64,000 nt of DNA, taken from contig NZ_JACYXC010000001.1 of assembly GCF_016031615.1 (NCBI RefSeq), positions 2,790,001 through 2,854,000 of the forward strand, in the 5' to 3' direction. Each line of letters starts with the position of its first letter. The first letter of the stretch is position 1. Under the pieces are notes generated by a model. That model worked only from the letters and a program-made list of their open reading frames with translations. It was not told the origin of the DNA and made no database searches. Position numbers and translations under genes: made by a program. This DNA comes from Streptomyces pactum (GTDB lineage Bacteria > Actinomycetota > Actinomycetes > Streptomycetales > Streptomycetaceae). Positions 44,733 through 53,843 of the stretch are shown piece by piece.

Positions 44733-45526
44733 GTTCCGCGACACATCCGATAGCGGTATTCCGTAGCGGAAACCGAACGGGCCCTCTCGACCGGCCGCCG
44801 TCCCCGCCGAGAGGGCCGTTCGTGCGTCCTGGTCCGATATTCGGGCGCATTCCCCGGGCGGCGGGTTTCGCCCCCCATTCCCCGGCCCATTCCGACGCCT
44901 CGCACGTATGCCCCGTTCCGATGCTCTTCCGGCACCCCTTTCCGCCGGGAGGTGGGCTTCGGCGGACCGTTTTCCGGGTGCCGGCGGGCGGATTTCCTCC
45001 CGGGCGGCGGGTTTCGGCGGCAGCCCTTTCACCGGAGCCGGCGGCGACATTCGGCACGTCCCATTTACCGGGGCCGGGTGGTGTTCGACGGTGATTCCTT
45101 CACCCGGTCCGGCCCTGCGGTCTCCGGCGGATCGTTTCCCGGCCGGCCGTACTTCCCGGCGCCCGGCCTCTCTTTCCGCCGGTCCGTGACATGCGGCGCT
45201 CTTCCGGCCCGCGATCCGCCTGCCGTGCGCCCGCGACGCGACCCGGCCGCCGTTCCCCCGGACGCCCCTCCGGCGCCCCACTCGTCTCCCCTCCGGCCGC
45301 CCTTTCCGCCGGTCCGTGCCGCGTCCCGCCGGCCGGCCTCGTACGGCCCCTCCCGCCGCCTCCGCCGGGCGCCCCGCCGCGTTCGGCCCCGCCTGCCGTT
45401 CGCGGCGGCCCGGCGCCTTGCCGACCGGATGTCGGACAACCGGTCCGCGGCCGACGGGTTCCTCCGTAGGCTCAGCCCACCAGCACACCGCGCTCGTGGT
45501 TCGAGTGCCTGCGCGAAGGAGCAGCC
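44733..45526. other. Gene-free stretch
   Basis: After the DUF397 terminator, the DNA has long but repetitive open frames, with TTTCCGCCGG-type motifs recurring about every 100 bases (for example near 44940, 45170 and 45305). None has a domain or a credible start. The aminotransferase ribosome binding site is at its end. Confidence 0.4.
44780..44817 (+). terminator. Hairpin terminator after DUF397
   Basis: GCCCTCTCG (781-789) pairs with CGAGAGGGC (808-816), extended outward by ACGG/CCGT with one bulge. It lies about 50 bases after the DUF397 stop. Confidence 0.7.
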
Positions 45527-46723
45527 ATGCGTGCCGCCGTTCCCCCGCTCGCCGCCCGCGCGACCTCGGTCGCCGGCTCCCCGGTACGCGACATCCTCGC
45601 CCTGACCGCACGCCCCGAGGTCATCTCGTTCGCGGGCGGGCTCCCGGCGCCCGAGCTGTTCGACACCGAGGGGATGGCCGCCGCCTTCGGTGCCGTCCTG
45701 GCCGAGTCCCCGCGGTCGGCGCTGCAGTACTCCACCAGCGAGGGCGACCCCGGCCTGCGGGCCGCCGTCGCGGCCCGGCTGACCGGCCGGGGGCTGCCGA
45801 CCGAGCCCGACGACCTGCTGGTCACCACCGGCTCCCAGCAGGCGCTCGCCCTGCTGGCCTCGGCGCTGCTGGAGCCGGGGGACACGGTCCTGGTCGAGGT
45901 GCCGACCTATCTCGCGGCGCTCCAGTGCTTCCGCTTCGCCGGCGCCCGGATCGTGCCGGTGCCGTCCGACGACGCCGGGCTGGACCCGGTGGCGCTGGAG
46001 GAGCTGGTGGTGGCCGAGCGGCCCAAACTCCTGTACACCATCCCCACCTTCCAGAACCCCACCGGGCGCACCCTGCCGGCGGACCGGCGGCGGGCGGTGG
46101 CCTCGGTGGCGGAGCGGCACGGCCTGTGGATCGTCGAGGACGACCCGTACGGGGAGCTGCGGTTCGACGGCGAGAGCGTGCCGTGGCTCGCCGGCCTCCC
46201 GGAGGCGGCCGACCGCACCGTGCTGACCGGCAGCCTCTCCAAGGTCATGGCCCCGGGGCTGCGGCTGGGCTGGCTGCGGGCGCCGGCGGAGCTGCGCCGC
46301 GCCTGTGTGATCGCCAAGCAGGCCGCGGACCTGCACACCCCGACGGTCAACCAGCTGGCCGCGGCCCGCTATCTGGCCGACGCGGACCTCGAAGGCCATC
46401 TGGAGCGGGTGCGCGGCGCCTACCGTGAGCGGCGGGACGCGCTGCTCGCCGGGCTCGGCGAGGCGCTGCCGGCCGGTTCGCGGTGGAACCGGCCGGAGGG
46501 CGGCATGTTCGTCTGGGTGTCGCTGCCGGCCGGCCACGACGCGGCGGAACTGCTGTGGGAGGCGGTCGCGCACAACGTGGCCTACGTGCCGGGTGCGCCG
46601 TTCTTCGCCACCGACCCCGATCCGGCCACGATGCGGCTGTCGTTCGTCACCCACACCCCGGAGGAGATAGCGGAGGGGCTGCGGCGGCTCGCCCGGGCGC
46701 TGCACCGGCGTCCGGCGGAGTGA
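45527..46723 (+). CDS. PLP-dependent aminotransferase, class I/II
   Basis: A 398-residue fold type I aminotransferase. FAGGLPAPELFD, LQYSTSEGDPGLRAAVA and TTGSQQALALLA mark the 2-aminoadipate/kynurenine aminotransferase-like group. IPTFQNPTGRTL, VEDDPYGELRF, and SLSKVMAPGLRLGW with the PLP lysine near residue 238 follow. It resembles the catalytic half of MocR regulators but has no helix-turn-helix. The substrate is probably an aromatic or aminoadipate-type amino acid; that is inference. The start ATG 45527 follows GAAGGAG. Confidence 0.9.
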   Translation: MRAAVPPLAARATSVAGSPVRDILALTARPEVISFAGGLPAPELFDTEGMAAAFGAVLAESPRSALQYSTSEGDPGLRAAVAARLTGRGLPTEPDDLLVTTGSQQALALLASALLEPGDTVLVEVPTYLAALQCFRFAGARIVPVPSDDAGLDPVALEELVVAERPKLLYTIPTFQNPTGRTLPADRRRAVASVAERHGLWIVEDDPYGELRFDGESVPWLAGLPEAADRTVLTGSLSKVMAPGLRLGWLRAPAELRRACVIAKQAADLHTPTVNQLAAARYLADADLEGHLERVRGAYRERRDALLAGLGEALPAGSRWNRPEGGMFVWVSLPAGHDAAELLWEAVAHNVAYVPGAPFFATDPDPATMRLSFVTHTPEEIAEGLRRLARALHRRPAE

Positions 46724-47091
46724 CCGCCGGCGCACCCCGGCGTCGCCGGAGCCCCGGGCGGAGCCCCGGGCCGGCGGCGCGAGCGGCGGCGCCACGCCGG
46801 CGGGCGGCGCGGGCGGTGTGGACGGCGCGGACGGTGCGGACGGCGCGAGCGGGCGGCGGGGACGCCTCGGCCGGGGGCGCCTCGGCCGGGAGCGTCCCGG
46901 GTCCCGACGTCTCGCGTCCGGAGGGCGGGAGCGTCCCGCCGGGCCGTCGCCCCCGGGCCCTCCGGGGCGCCGCGGCCGGCCGGTGCCTCCCGGCCCTCCC
47001 GGGGGCGCCGTGGCCCGACGCGGCCCCGCCGGACCCGTGACGCGGCCCGGCCCCGGCGCGTGACGCGGGGCGCCTCGGCCCATCGGCCTCC
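46724..47091. other. Gene-free stretch between convergent genes
   Basis: Low-complexity GGCGCGGACGG-type repeats (about 46800-46860) lie between the aminotransferase and a convergent membrane-protein gene. No clear terminator hairpin or gene. Confidence 0.4.
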
Positions 47092-48141
47092 TCAGACCGC
47101 CGCCGCCGGGGGCTCCTCGGCCGGCCGGCCGCCGGACTCGTAGTGGTCCACCGTCCGCCGCACCCGGCTGAGGAGTTCGCCGCTGTCCCGGTCGAGGCCG
47201 GCGGTGACCTGCGGCCGTCCGTCGTCCGGCATCCCGGCGACGAGCACCACCGAGCGCCGCGTGGCCATGGCCCGGAGGACCCCGGGGGTGTCCGGGGCCA
47301 GCCGGGGCAGGTCGGAGCCGGCGGGCGGTGCGAGCGGGAGCACCCGGTGGTCCCCCGGATCCGCGTCGATCCGGGCCAGCACCGCCGCCAGGTCCGCCGG
47401 CCGGCGGAGGGTGAGCACCGAGACGAGGACCTGGGCCGCCCCCTCGTTGTCCGCGTAGAGCGCGGAGCTGACCCGCGCGCAGCCCCCGCCGCCGGCCAGC
47501 AGCGCGGCCAGGTCCGGGGTGACCGCGCCACCGCAGTCGCCGCTGGTGACCCAGGACATCCGCCGGTACGCGGTCCCGGTCGGGAGCCGCACGGTCTCCT
47601 CGGGGAAGGCCTGCTCGGCACCGATCACGCGGCCGTCGGACGGCGGCGCGGGGGTGACCGGAGGCGCGGCGGTCGCCGGGCGCGCGTCACCGCCGGAGGA
47701 CTCCCCGGTGTCGGTGAAGGCGGACAGCACCCCCAGCGGGTTGAGCACCAGCGCGCCGATCGCCAGGGTCAGCACGATCACGATGGGCAGCCGCCAGCGG
47801 TCCAGGAAGCCGCCGGACCGTCGCGATCCGCCCGCCGGACGGCCCGTTCCGGACCGCCGCCCCGCGCGCCGCGGCGGGTCCGGCTCCACCCGCAGCTCGC
47901 GCCGCATCCGCTCGGTCCGCCGCCGCTCCCGGCGGGACTGCCTGGGCCGGGCCCGCTCCTCGGCCGCCCGCCGGACCTCCTCCTCCTGCTCCTCGCGGAA
48001 GCGCGCGGTCACCAGCCGGGCCCGTGCCGAGGGCTCCTTGGGGGCGGAGGCCCGGATGGCCGCCTCGCTGTCGTTCTCGAACTTCTCCCACACGTCGTCC
48101 GGGAGCAGCGGCTCCTCCGGCGGCTGGGGCGTCGTGGTCAC
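47092..48141 (-). CDS. Single-pass membrane protein, hypothetical
   Basis: A 349-residue protein. The first ~110 residues are charged and probably cytoplasmic (VWEKFENDSEAAIRASAPKE, RSRRERRRTERMRREL). A membrane helix follows (LPIVIVLTLAIGALVLNPLG). The external domain (~200 residues) contains conserved-looking Cys residues in TSGDCGGAVTPDL and GGCARVSSALYAD, which may form a disulfide. I do not recognise the domain; similar proteins are widespread in Streptomyces. GTG 48141 was chosen for its AAGGAT site; ATG 48174 is in frame. Confidence 0.7.
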   Translation of the reverse strand: MTTTPQPPEEPLLPDDVWEKFENDSEAAIRASAPKEPSARARLVTARFREEQEEEVRRAAEERARPRQSRRERRRTERMRRELRVEPDPPRRAGRRSGTGRPAGGSRRSGGFLDRWRLPIVIVLTLAIGALVLNPLGVLSAFTDTGESSGGDARPATAAPPVTPAPPSDGRVIGAEQAFPEETVRLPTGTAYRRMSWVTSGDCGGAVTPDLAALLAGGGGCARVSSALYADNEGAAQVLVSVLTLRRPADLAAVLARIDADPGDHRVLPLAPPAGSDLPRLAPDTPGVLRAMATRRSVVLVAGMPDDGRPQVTAGLDRDSGELLSRVRRTVDHYESGGRPAEEPPAAAV

Positions 48142-48598
48142 GGGGGCATCCTTCGGGCGTGGGCGGGGACGCACCGCGCTCCGGTCCCCCGCCGGTCTTC
48201 ACCGGCGGCCGCACCGCCGTGTTCGCACTTGCGTTCCCTCACGGTACGCCAACCCGCCGACAGCGGGGGCGGCTTGGACCGCACCCGCCCGCCGTGCCGT
48301 GCCGTGCCGTCCGGACGTCGCATCAACACCGCACCACTCGGCACCCTGGGCGCGCGCCCCGGCGGCTCCTCCTCGGGCGCCGGGACCCGGCGGGCCGACC
48401 CCGGACGGCGGGCCCCACGGCAGCTCCGTCAGCGCCCCGGCACCCCCGGCACCTCGGATCCGGCCGGCCTTCCGTCCCCGCACCGCCCGCCGCACCCGGC
48501 CGCCCGCACCGGCCCGGCAGCCCCGGCCACGGGCCCGGTCCCGGAGGCGCGCAACGGTCGTGCGCAACGGGCGCGTGGGGCGTGCCGTGGCGCGCCGG
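48142..48598. other. Gene-free stretch
   Basis: Between two minus-strand genes. A CCGTG-type pentanucleotide run lies near 48293-48310. Nothing else seen. Confidence 0.4.
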
Positions 48599-49720
48599 TC
48601 AGGCGCGCGGGTAGCGGGCCAGCCAGGCCGGGGAGGAGACGGCCGGACCGTGCAGCGCGGGGCCCTGGGTCATCTCCATCGCGAAGTCGTCGGCCAGCTG
48701 GAGGATGGTGGCGCGCCCCTCCACCTCGGCCAGCCAGGCGGGCGGCAGCGCCGTCTCCCCGTGCAGCGCGCCCAGCAGGTTGCCGCAGATGGCGCCGGTG
48801 GAGTCGCTGTCCCCGCCGTGGTTCACCGCGAGCAGCAGGCCGTGCCGTACGTCCTCGGCGACCAGCGCGCAGTAGACGCCGATCGCCAGCGCCTCCTCAC
48901 CGGTCCACCCCTCTCCCAGGGACTCCACCCGCTCCGGGGTCGGCAGGCCCTGCCGGACCGCGCCGAGCGCGTGCTTGAGGGCGTCGGTGGTCTCCTGGTG
49001 GCCGGGCCGGGTGGCCAGCTGGGCCATCGCCCGCTGCACCGATCCGTCCAGGTCGTCGCCGCGTGCCAGCCCGTGCACGATGAGGGCGAACGCGCCGGCC
49101 GAGAGGTAGCCGGTGGGGTGGCCGTGGGTCTGCGCGGCGCACTCGATGGCCAGCTGGAACACCAGTTGCGGCTCCCAGCCCACCAGCAGCCCGAACGGCG
49201 CCGACCGCATCACCGCCCCGCACCCCTTGGAGTCGGGGTTCTTCGGCCGGTCCAGGGTGCCCATCGTCCCGTCCGCCAGCCCGGACAGACAGGCCCGGCC
49301 GGGGGCGCGCTGCGCGTACAGCCACTCCTCGCGGGCGAGCCAGCCGTCGTCCGCCTTCCGCTCGTCGGGTCCCCAGTCGTGCTGGGTGGCGTACCACCGG
49401 CGGTGCGCGGAGTGGATGTCGGTGGGCGGGTGCCAGGCCCCGGTGTCCCGGCGCACCTGGGCGCGGATCAGACCGTCCACGGTGAACAGGGTCATCTGGG
49501 TGTCGTCGGTGACCCGGCCGCGCCCCCCGTACGCGGGGACGAAGTCCGTCACCCCGACCGGGCCGTGCTGGGCGCGGATGTCGGCGAGCGAGGCGAACTC
49601 CACCGCGGCGCCCAGCGCGTCGCCGATCGCGCCGCCCAGCAGGCAGCCGCGTACCCGGCTGCGGAAGTCCTGCTGTTCGGCCCTCCCCCACACGGCGGCC
49701 GTCGCGCCCGCTGCGGTCAC
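48599..49720 (-). CDS. ADP-ribosylglycohydrolase family protein
   Basis: A 373-residue protein of the DraG/ARH fold. The dinuclear metal motifs are present: RGCLLGGAIGDALGAAVEF near the N-terminus, VTDDTQMTLFTVDG, and NHGGDSDSTGAICGNLLGA near residue 310. These enzymes remove ADP-ribose from proteins or nucleic acids. No ADP-ribosyltransferase gene is adjacent, so the target is unknown. GTG 49720 was chosen because upstream in-frame codons run through promoter-like DNA. Confidence 0.9.
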   Translation of the reverse strand: MTAAGATAAVWGRAEQQDFRSRVRGCLLGGAIGDALGAAVEFASLADIRAQHGPVGVTDFVPAYGGRGRVTDDTQMTLFTVDGLIRAQVRRDTGAWHPPTDIHSAHRRWYATQHDWGPDERKADDGWLAREEWLYAQRAPGRACLSGLADGTMGTLDRPKNPDSKGCGAVMRSAPFGLLVGWEPQLVFQLAIECAAQTHGHPTGYLSAGAFALIVHGLARGDDLDGSVQRAMAQLATRPGHQETTDALKHALGAVRQGLPTPERVESLGEGWTGEEALAIGVYCALVAEDVRHGLLLAVNHGGDSDSTGAICGNLLGALHGETALPPAWLAEVEGRATILQLADDFAMEMTQGPALHGPAVSSPAWLARYPRA

Positions 49721-49894
49721 GAACCTGCCCCTTCCCGTCGCCCCTCGCACCCCGTGAACCGGCACCGGCACTGTAATGGACGGGGCGGAACGGAACGGGT
49801 GTCGCCGGCGATTGTGAAGGACGTCATCCCGCATGCCGCCGCGGAGCGCCGCATTCCCCGGTTACGGGTGCGTTGCCGCCCGTAGCATCGGGCC

Positions 49895-50515
49895 ATGGCG
49901 CATGAGATCTCAGTGGCCCGGCGGGAGCACCTCCGCGAACTGTCCGACGTGCTGGCCCGGGCCTTCCAGCAGGACCCGGTGGCGTGCTGGACCTTCCCCG
50001 ATCCGGAGACCAGACGCCGGTCGCTGCCGAAGGTGTTCGCCGCCATGCTGCGCCATCAGCATCTGCGGCACGGCGCGTGTGAGTTCGTCACCGCCGATTC
50101 CGGCCGGATCATCGGCAGTGCCCTGTGGGACCCGCCGGGCCGCTGGAAGCAGACGCTGGTGCAGCAGCTGATCTCGCTGCCGGCGTACGCCCGGGCGGCG
50201 GGGCGCGGCGCGGCGCGGGCGGCGGCCATGGTGAACGCGATGGAGAAGGTGCACCCCTCGGAGCCGCACTGGTACCTCGCCGTCATCGGGACCGACCCCG
50301 ACCCCCGGTTCCGGGGCAAGGGCCACGGCGCCGCGCTGATGCGCTCCCGGCTGGAGCGCTGCGACCGGCTGGGACTGCCCGCGTACCTGGAGGCGTCCGA
50401 TCCGGAGAACGTGCCGTACTACGAGCGCTTCGGCTTCGAGGTGACCGGCATCCTTCCGGCCCCGGCCGGCGCGCCGCGCGTCCCCACCATGTGGCGGCGG
50501 CCCGGCGCCTCCTGA
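49895..50515 (+). CDS. GNAT family N-acetyltransferase
   Basis: A 206-residue protein with the GNAT core. WYLAVIGTDPDPRFRGKGHG contains the beta-bulge strand and the acetyl-CoA loop (R-x-x-G-x-G/A), and AYLEASDPENVPYYERFGFE ends the fold. The substrate is unknown; relatives include puromycin-type acetyltransferase-like proteins. No Shine-Dalgarno sequence precedes ATG 49895; TAGCAT at 49883-49888 could be a -10 giving a leaderless transcript. Confidence 0.88.
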   Translation: MAHEISVARREHLRELSDVLARAFQQDPVACWTFPDPETRRRSLPKVFAAMLRHQHLRHGACEFVTADSGRIIGSALWDPPGRWKQTLVQQLISLPAYARAAGRGAARAAAMVNAMEKVHPSEPHWYLAVIGTDPDPRFRGKGHGAALMRSRLERCDRLGLPAYLEASDPENVPYYERFGFEVTGILPAPAGAPRVPTMWRRPGAS

Positions 50516-50544
50516 CCCGGCCCTGACCCGGCCCGGACCCCGGC

Positions 50545-50564
50545 GGGGCCCGGTTCCGGGCCCC
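50545..50564. terminator. Bidirectional hairpin between GNAT and fbiC
   Basis: GGGGCCCGG and CCGGGCCCC pair perfectly around TT. It lies 30 bases after the GNAT stop and 77 bases after the convergent fbiC stop, so it can serve both. Confidence 0.65.
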
Positions 50565-50640
50565 GGCAGTGCTCGGTTTCCGGGCCCGGCGGGGCGACGG
50601 TCCCCGCCGGGTACGCGCCCGGCGGGGCGGGTCCGCCGGA

Positions 50641-53235
50641 TCAGTCGCCGAGGACGGGCAGCAGCCGGGGCAGGTGGCCGTCGGAGGCGAGGGCCGCCGC
50701 CTGCCGTTCGGCGGGAACCTCGCCGTAGGTGGTGGTGCGCGGCCGGGCCGGGCGGCCGGCCGCCTCGGCGATGGCGACCAGGTCGCGCACCGACCGGTAG
50801 GAGCCGTACGAGGAGCCGGCCATCCGGGAGATGGTCTCCTCCATCAGGGTGCCGCCCAGGTCGTTCGCCCCGGAGCGGAGCATCTCGGCCGCGCCCTCGG
50901 TGCCCAGCTTCACCCAGCTGGTCTGGATGTTGGGGATGTGCGGGTGGAGCAGCAGCCGGGCCATCGCGGTGACCGCCCGGTTGTCGCGGGTGGTGGGGCC
51001 CGGCCGGGCGATGCCGGCCAGGTACACCGGGGCGTTGGTGTGGATGAACGGCAGGGTGACGAACTCGGTGAAGCCGCCGGTCTCCTGATGGATGCGGGCG
51101 AGCAGCCGCAGGTGTCCCAGCCAGTGGTGCGGCTGGTCCACGTGCCCGTACATCATGGTGGAGGAGGAGCGCAGCCCCACCTCGTGCGCGGTCTTGATGA
51201 CCTCGACCCAGGTGGCGGTGGGGAGTTTGCCCTTGGTGAGGACCCAGCGGACCTCGTCGTCGAGGATCTCGGCGGCGGTGCCGGGGATGGAGTCCAGCCC
51301 CGCCTCCTTCGCCGCCGTCAGCCAGTCGCGCAGCGACATCCCGGTGCGGGTGGCGCCGTTGACCACCTCCATCGGCGAGAAGGCGTGCACATGCATGCCG
51401 GGCACCCGCTGCTTCACCGCGCGGGCGATGTCGAAGTACGCGGTGCCGGGCAGGTCCGGGTGGATGCCGCCCTGCATGCACACCTCCACCGCGCCCACCT
51501 CCCACGCCTGCTCGGCGCGGTCGGCGACCTGGTCCAGGGAGAGGGTGTAGGCGTCGGCGTCGGTCCGGCGCTGGGCGAAGGCGCAGAACCGGCAGCCGGT
51601 GTAGCAGACGTTGGTGAAGTTGATGTTCCGGGTGACGATGTACGTCACCTCGTCGCCCACGGTGTCCCGGCGCACGTCGTCGGCGATGCGGCAGAGCGCG
51701 TCCAGCGCCGGGCCGTCGGCGTGCAGCAGGGCCAGCGCCTGCGGGTCGGTGAGCCGGACCGGATCGTCGGCGGCGACCTTCAGCGCCTCCCGGACGTCGG
51801 CGTCCACCCGCTCGGGCACCATCCCGGCGGCGGCGGTCTCCCGCAGCGCCGCCCAGTCCCCGTACACCTCGTCGAAGTCGTCCCGGCGGTCACCGGTGCG
51901 GCCGTCGGTGTCGATGGTGCGGTGCAGGTCGGTGCGGCCGGAGGCGGTGAACACCTCCTCCGGCTCCTGCCAGGGCCGGCCGCGCACCTCGGCGTCCTCC
52001 CGGGCCAGCCCGGTCTCCGGCTCGGCCAGCGCGGTGACGTGCGGCAGCAGCCGGGGGTCGAGCCAGGGCTCGCCGCGCCGGACGAACTCGGGGTAAATGG
52101 CGAGCCGTTCACGCAGCCGGAAGCCGGCGGCGGCGGAGTGCTCGGCGAGTTCGTCGATCCGGGGCCAGGGCCGCTCGGGGTTGACGTGGTCCGGGGTGAG
52201 CGGGGAGACGCCGCCCCAGTCGTCGATGCCGGCGCCGATCAGCCGCCCGTACTCGGCGTCCACCAGGTTCGGCGGGGCCTGGAGGCAGGCGGCCGGGCCC
52301 ATGATGTGCCGGGCCACGGCGACGGTGGCCACCAGGTCGTCCAGCTCGGCGTCCGGCATGCCGCGCATCGCGGTGTCCGGCTTGGCGCGGAAGTTCTGGA
52401 TGATCAGTTCCTGGATGCCGTGGTAGGCGCGGGAGATCCGGCGCAGTGCGAACAGCGACTCGGCGCGCTCCTCGTAGGTCTCGCCGATGCCGATGAGCAG
52501 GCCGCTGGTGAACGGCACCGAGCTGCGCCCGGCGTCCTCCAGGACCCGCAGCCGGACCGCGGGCTCCTTGTCCGGGGAACCGAAGTGCGGGCCGCCGGGC
52601 TCGGACCACAGCCGGGTGGCGGTGGTCTCCAGCATCATGCCCATGGAGGGCGCGACCGGCTTGAGCCGCTGGAAGTCCGTCCAGCTCATCACCCCGGGGT
52701 TGAGGTGCGGCAGCAGTCCGGTCTCCTCCAGGATGCGGATCGCCATGGCCCGTACGTAGGCGATGGTGTCGTCGTACCCTTCGGCCTCCAGCCATGCGCG
52801 CGCCTCGGGCCAGCGGTCCTCGGGCTTGTCACCGAGCGTGATGAGGGCTTCCTTGCAACCGAGTTCGGCGCCGCGCCGGGCGATGGCCAGCACCTCGTCG
52901 GGGGACATGAACATCCCGTGCCCGGCCCGCCGCAGCTTGCCGGGGACGGTGGCGAAGGTGCAGTAGTGGCACTTGTCCCGGCACAGCCGGGTGAGCGGGA
53001 TGAACACGCTCTTGGAGTACGTGATGACGCCGGGGCGGCCCGCGGCCTCCAGCCCGGCGTCCCGCACCCGGGCGGCCGAGGCGGTGAGGTCCGCCAGGTC
53101 CGCGCCGCGCGCCTGGAGCAGCACCGCGGCCTCGGCGGTGTCCAGCGCGACGCCGTCCCGGGCGCGTCTGAGTGCGCGCCGCATGGCGTTGGCGGTGGGC
53201 GCGGGCGGCTGAGGTCCCTGCGGGCTGGTGGTCAT
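50641..53235 (-). CDS. fbiC: FO synthase (bifunctional CofG-CofH, FbiC)
   Basis: An 864-residue fused radical SAM enzyme making 7,8-didemethyl-8-hydroxy-5-deazariboflavin, the chromophore of coenzyme F420. The CofG half has the [4Fe-4S] motif CRDKCHYC (Cys85, 89, 92) and NLVDAEYGRLIGAGIDDWGG. The CofH half has CYTGCRFC (about 543-550), CMQGGIHPDLPG, and SSTMMYGHVDQPHHW. The fusion is standard in actinobacteria. Other F420 genes are not in the window. The gene reads away from the CehA-like gene. Confidence 0.96.
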   Translation of the reverse strand: MTTSPQGPQPPAPTANAMRRALRRARDGVALDTAEAAVLLQARGADLADLTASAARVRDAGLEAAGRPGVITYSKSVFIPLTRLCRDKCHYCTFATVPGKLRRAGHGMFMSPDEVLAIARRGAELGCKEALITLGDKPEDRWPEARAWLEAEGYDDTIAYVRAMAIRILEETGLLPHLNPGVMSWTDFQRLKPVAPSMGMMLETTATRLWSEPGGPHFGSPDKEPAVRLRVLEDAGRSSVPFTSGLLIGIGETYEERAESLFALRRISRAYHGIQELIIQNFRAKPDTAMRGMPDAELDDLVATVAVARHIMGPAACLQAPPNLVDAEYGRLIGAGIDDWGGVSPLTPDHVNPERPWPRIDELAEHSAAAGFRLRERLAIYPEFVRRGEPWLDPRLLPHVTALAEPETGLAREDAEVRGRPWQEPEEVFTASGRTDLHRTIDTDGRTGDRRDDFDEVYGDWAALRETAAAGMVPERVDADVREALKVAADDPVRLTDPQALALLHADGPALDALCRIADDVRRDTVGDEVTYIVTRNINFTNVCYTGCRFCAFAQRRTDADAYTLSLDQVADRAEQAWEVGAVEVCMQGGIHPDLPGTAYFDIARAVKQRVPGMHVHAFSPMEVVNGATRTGMSLRDWLTAAKEAGLDSIPGTAAEILDDEVRWVLTKGKLPTATWVEVIKTAHEVGLRSSSTMMYGHVDQPHHWLGHLRLLARIHQETGGFTEFVTLPFIHTNAPVYLAGIARPGPTTRDNRAVTAMARLLLHPHIPNIQTSWVKLGTEGAAEMLRSGANDLGGTLMEETISRMAGSSYGSYRSVRDLVAIAEAAGRPARPRTTTYGEVPAERQAAALASDGHLPRLLPVLGD

Positions 53236-53843
53236 CCTCCGAGGATACGAGCGTGCCGCGGGCCGCAGGCCGACCGGCGACCGGGCGGGCTGTGCGGCTT
53301 GTCACGGCCCGCTCCGGGCCCGGCCGGGAATACGCGGCGAGGGGTGCCGGTGCAGGGGGCTCGGGGGTGCGGGGGGCGGGGCTCGGGGGCGCGGGGTGGG
53401 GTGAGGGCGTGTCACCGGGGCGGGGCGGGCCCGGGCAGGGCACGTGTGCCGGGCGCGGCGGGCGTACGCGGGTGCGGCGGGCAGGGCGCGGCGGGCGTAC
53501 GCGGGGCGGGGCGGGTGTTCACAGGCGGGGCGGGCGTACGCGGGTGCGGCGGGCGGGCGCGGCGGGCGTACGAAGGCGGGGTGCGCCGGGGCACGGGGCC
53601 ACGAGCCGGGCGCGCGGCGCCGGGAGGGGCGCGCGGGACGCCAGGGGACGCCGGGAGGGGGCGCGCGGCGCGACGTGGCGGGAGTCGGTACGCCGGGGCG
53701 CGGGACGCTTGCCCCGGGCGGGGACGCCGCCGGGTGCGCGGGTCCGTCGGCCGGCCGTCACCGGGTTATCCACAGGCGTTCCGCTGCGCGTCGCATCGGC
53801 GTACAACGGTGTCACGCGGCACTTCCGACTCATGGGGGCACGG
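53236..53843. other. Divergent region with degenerate repeats and a DnaA-box-like site
   Basis: G-rich DNA with GGCGTACGCGGG units repeated about five times (53455-53580), then a run of GCCGGGAGGGGCGCGCGG-like units. TTATCCACA at 53766-53774 matches the consensus DnaA box but is single. The last 70 bases are lower in GC and should hold the promoter of the CehA-like gene. Confidence 0.5.

Noticed and set aside
53766..53774. Replication origin
   Set aside because: A single DnaA box with no cluster, no dnaA/dnaN nearby and GC-rich surroundings does not make an origin.
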